A DNA stretch of 51,914 bases from WQTU01 sp031548835 (GTDB lineage: Bacteria; Spirochaetota; Spirochaetia; CADAEX01): NCBI GenBank assembly GCA_031548835.1, contig JAVBQS010000124.1, positions 1 to 51,914 of the forward strand, written 5' to 3'. Below are positions 51,251-51,914 of the stretch, piece by piece (within the stretch, counting starts at the first letter, position 1; every line of letters starts with the position of its first letter). Made by a program: the position numbers and the translations under genes. A model generated the notes under the pieces. That model did no database searches and was not told where the DNA came from. It was given only the letters and a program-made list of their open reading frames with translations.

Positions 51251-51914
51251 ATGAAAGATAAAAATATTAAAGCTCCGGCAATAAGGTTTAAGGGATTCAC
51301 TGGCGCTTGGGAACAGCGGAAGTTGGGGGAAGTGGTAAATTTAAGTTCAAGCAGAAGGGTTCATAGGGAAGATTATGTAGAATCAGGAGTGCCATTTTTT
51401 AGAGGTTTGGAAATTTCCAAACTTGGAAGCTTTTCAAAGTTGGAAGATGTGTTATACATATCCGAAGATTATTATTATGAAATAAAAGGAAAATATGGAG
51501 TCCCGCAAATTGGAGATATTCTTATTACTGCTGTTGGCACACTCGGAAATTCTTATTTAGTCTGTGATAATACGCCATTTTATTTCAAAGATGGAAATTT
51601 AATTTGGTTGAAAGATATCAATATTAACCCAGGTTATTTGGAAATATACCTTGGCGATGGTATTGGAAAGAAAAGAGTTTTAAATAGTGCTGCAGGGTCT
51701 AATCAAAAAGCATTAACAATGATAAAACTACAAAATATTCAAGTTACTGTTCCCAACATTGAAGAACAAACTGCCATTGGCAACTTCTTTCGCACCTTAG
51801 ATGACGCTATCGCCCTTAATAAGCGTAAGCTGGACAAGCTGAAGGAATTGAAGAGCGGATATTTGCAGCAGATATTTCCTCAAGCAGGCGAGAATGTGCC
51901 GCGGCTAAGGTTTA
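51251..51914 (+). CDS. hsdS: Type I restriction-modification specificity subunit S (partial)
   Basis: The first 221 codons, open to the window edge. AGGAAG lies 7 bases before ATG 51251. Starts PAIRFKGFTGAWEQRKLGEV, typical of HsdS target-recognition domain 1. TRD1 runs to ~180 (GVPQIGDILITAVGTLGN; SAAGSNQKALTMIKLQNIQV), then the central conserved helix (EQTAIGNFFRTLDDAIALNK, KLDKLKELKSGYLQQIFP). The last residues VPRLRF begin the second half, repeating the PAIRF start. It defines the DNA target; the recognition sequence cannot be read from this alone. Confidence 0.93.
   Translation, partial: MKDKNIKAPAIRFKGFTGAWEQRKLGEVVNLSSSRRVHREDYVESGVPFFRGLEISKLGSFSKLEDVLYISEDYYYEIKGKYGVPQIGDILITAVGTLGNSYLVCDNTPFYFKDGNLIWLKDININPGYLEIYLGDGIGKKRVLNSAAGSNQKALTMIKLQNIQVTVPNIEEQTAIGNFFRTLDDAIALNKRKLDKLKELKSGYLQQIFPQAGENVPRLRF

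Noticed and set aside
1..51914. CRISPR array, prophage or replication origin
   Set aside because: No regularly spaced direct repeats, phage structural genes, or dnaA-box clusters were found; dnaX alone does not mark an origin.

Overview
This 51.9 kb window is AT-rich, densely coded bacterial chromosome. It most resembles a spirochaete of the Treponema lineage. The evidence is a gene order of pyrG, lptC/A/B, rpoN, hpf, hprK, ptsH, NtrY/NtrC-type genes, lexA and holA; a UMP kinase of the archaeal/spirochaete type; methyl-accepting chemotaxis proteins (MCPs) with orphan cheR-cheB; many TPR proteins; and a TRL-like lipoprotein with a signal peptide style I associate with termite-gut treponemes. 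The assignment is inferred from gene content, not from a database search. None of the six tRNAs encodes its CCA end.

Layout. 1-2417: the 3' end of one MCP gene followed by a close paralogue whose last codons were cut off by a new stop. 2564-4802: a DUF1538 membrane protein translationally coupled to a tandem P-II-like protein. 4878-6860: four serine tRNAs (the complete anticodon set), one tRNA-Arg(GCG), a ferredoxin-nitroreductase gene on the other strand, and the SRP RNA. 6974-9466: dnaX-ybaB-recR. 9491-12775 (minus): cheR-cheB-djlA-like-pth. 13147-16851: pyrG with lptC/A/B. 17233-18157: a TRL-like lipoprotein and a decayed IS5-type transposase. 18381-26993: a long co-oriented run rpoN-hpf-hprK-ptsH-DUF4390-ntrY-like-ntrC-like-lexA-holA, joining sigma-54, its activator pair, carbon-regulatory HPr/HPr kinase, SOS control and the clamp-loader delta subunit. 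26994-27455: structured repeats that run into the end of uvrC. 29524-35388: a tightly overlapping operon of a secreted LamG/FN3 protein, a large TPR protein, an HDOD protein and an MBL-fold hydrolase. 35470-38870 (minus): a TPR protein, a Janus/PHPT1-like protein, and a polar amino-acid ABC transporter of richer G+C. 39072-42883: a phosphodiesterase lipoprotein, tRNA-Leu, a PflX-like radical SAM protein, a second structured repeat cluster, pyrH and a UVR-motif protein. 42904-43044: a MITE-like element. 43093-46234: a jelly-roll/TPR/zinc-ribbon fusion and a lipoprotein. 46302-51914: a type I restriction-modification locus hsdR-hsdM-hsdS, with hsdS cut by the window end.

The less-described points are: (i) a repeat family sitting in two convergent (3'-3') gaps and supplying the last codons of the flanking genes; (ii) near-consensus promoters on pyrG and pyrH placed so that the mRNA would start at or next to the ATG with no Shine-Dalgarno site; (iii) the DUF1538/tandem P-II pair; (iv) the LamG-FN3/TPR/HDOD/MBL operon; and (v) a terminator-like hairpin between a candidate promoter and tRNA-Leu. 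No CRISPR array, prophage or complete insertion sequence was seen.
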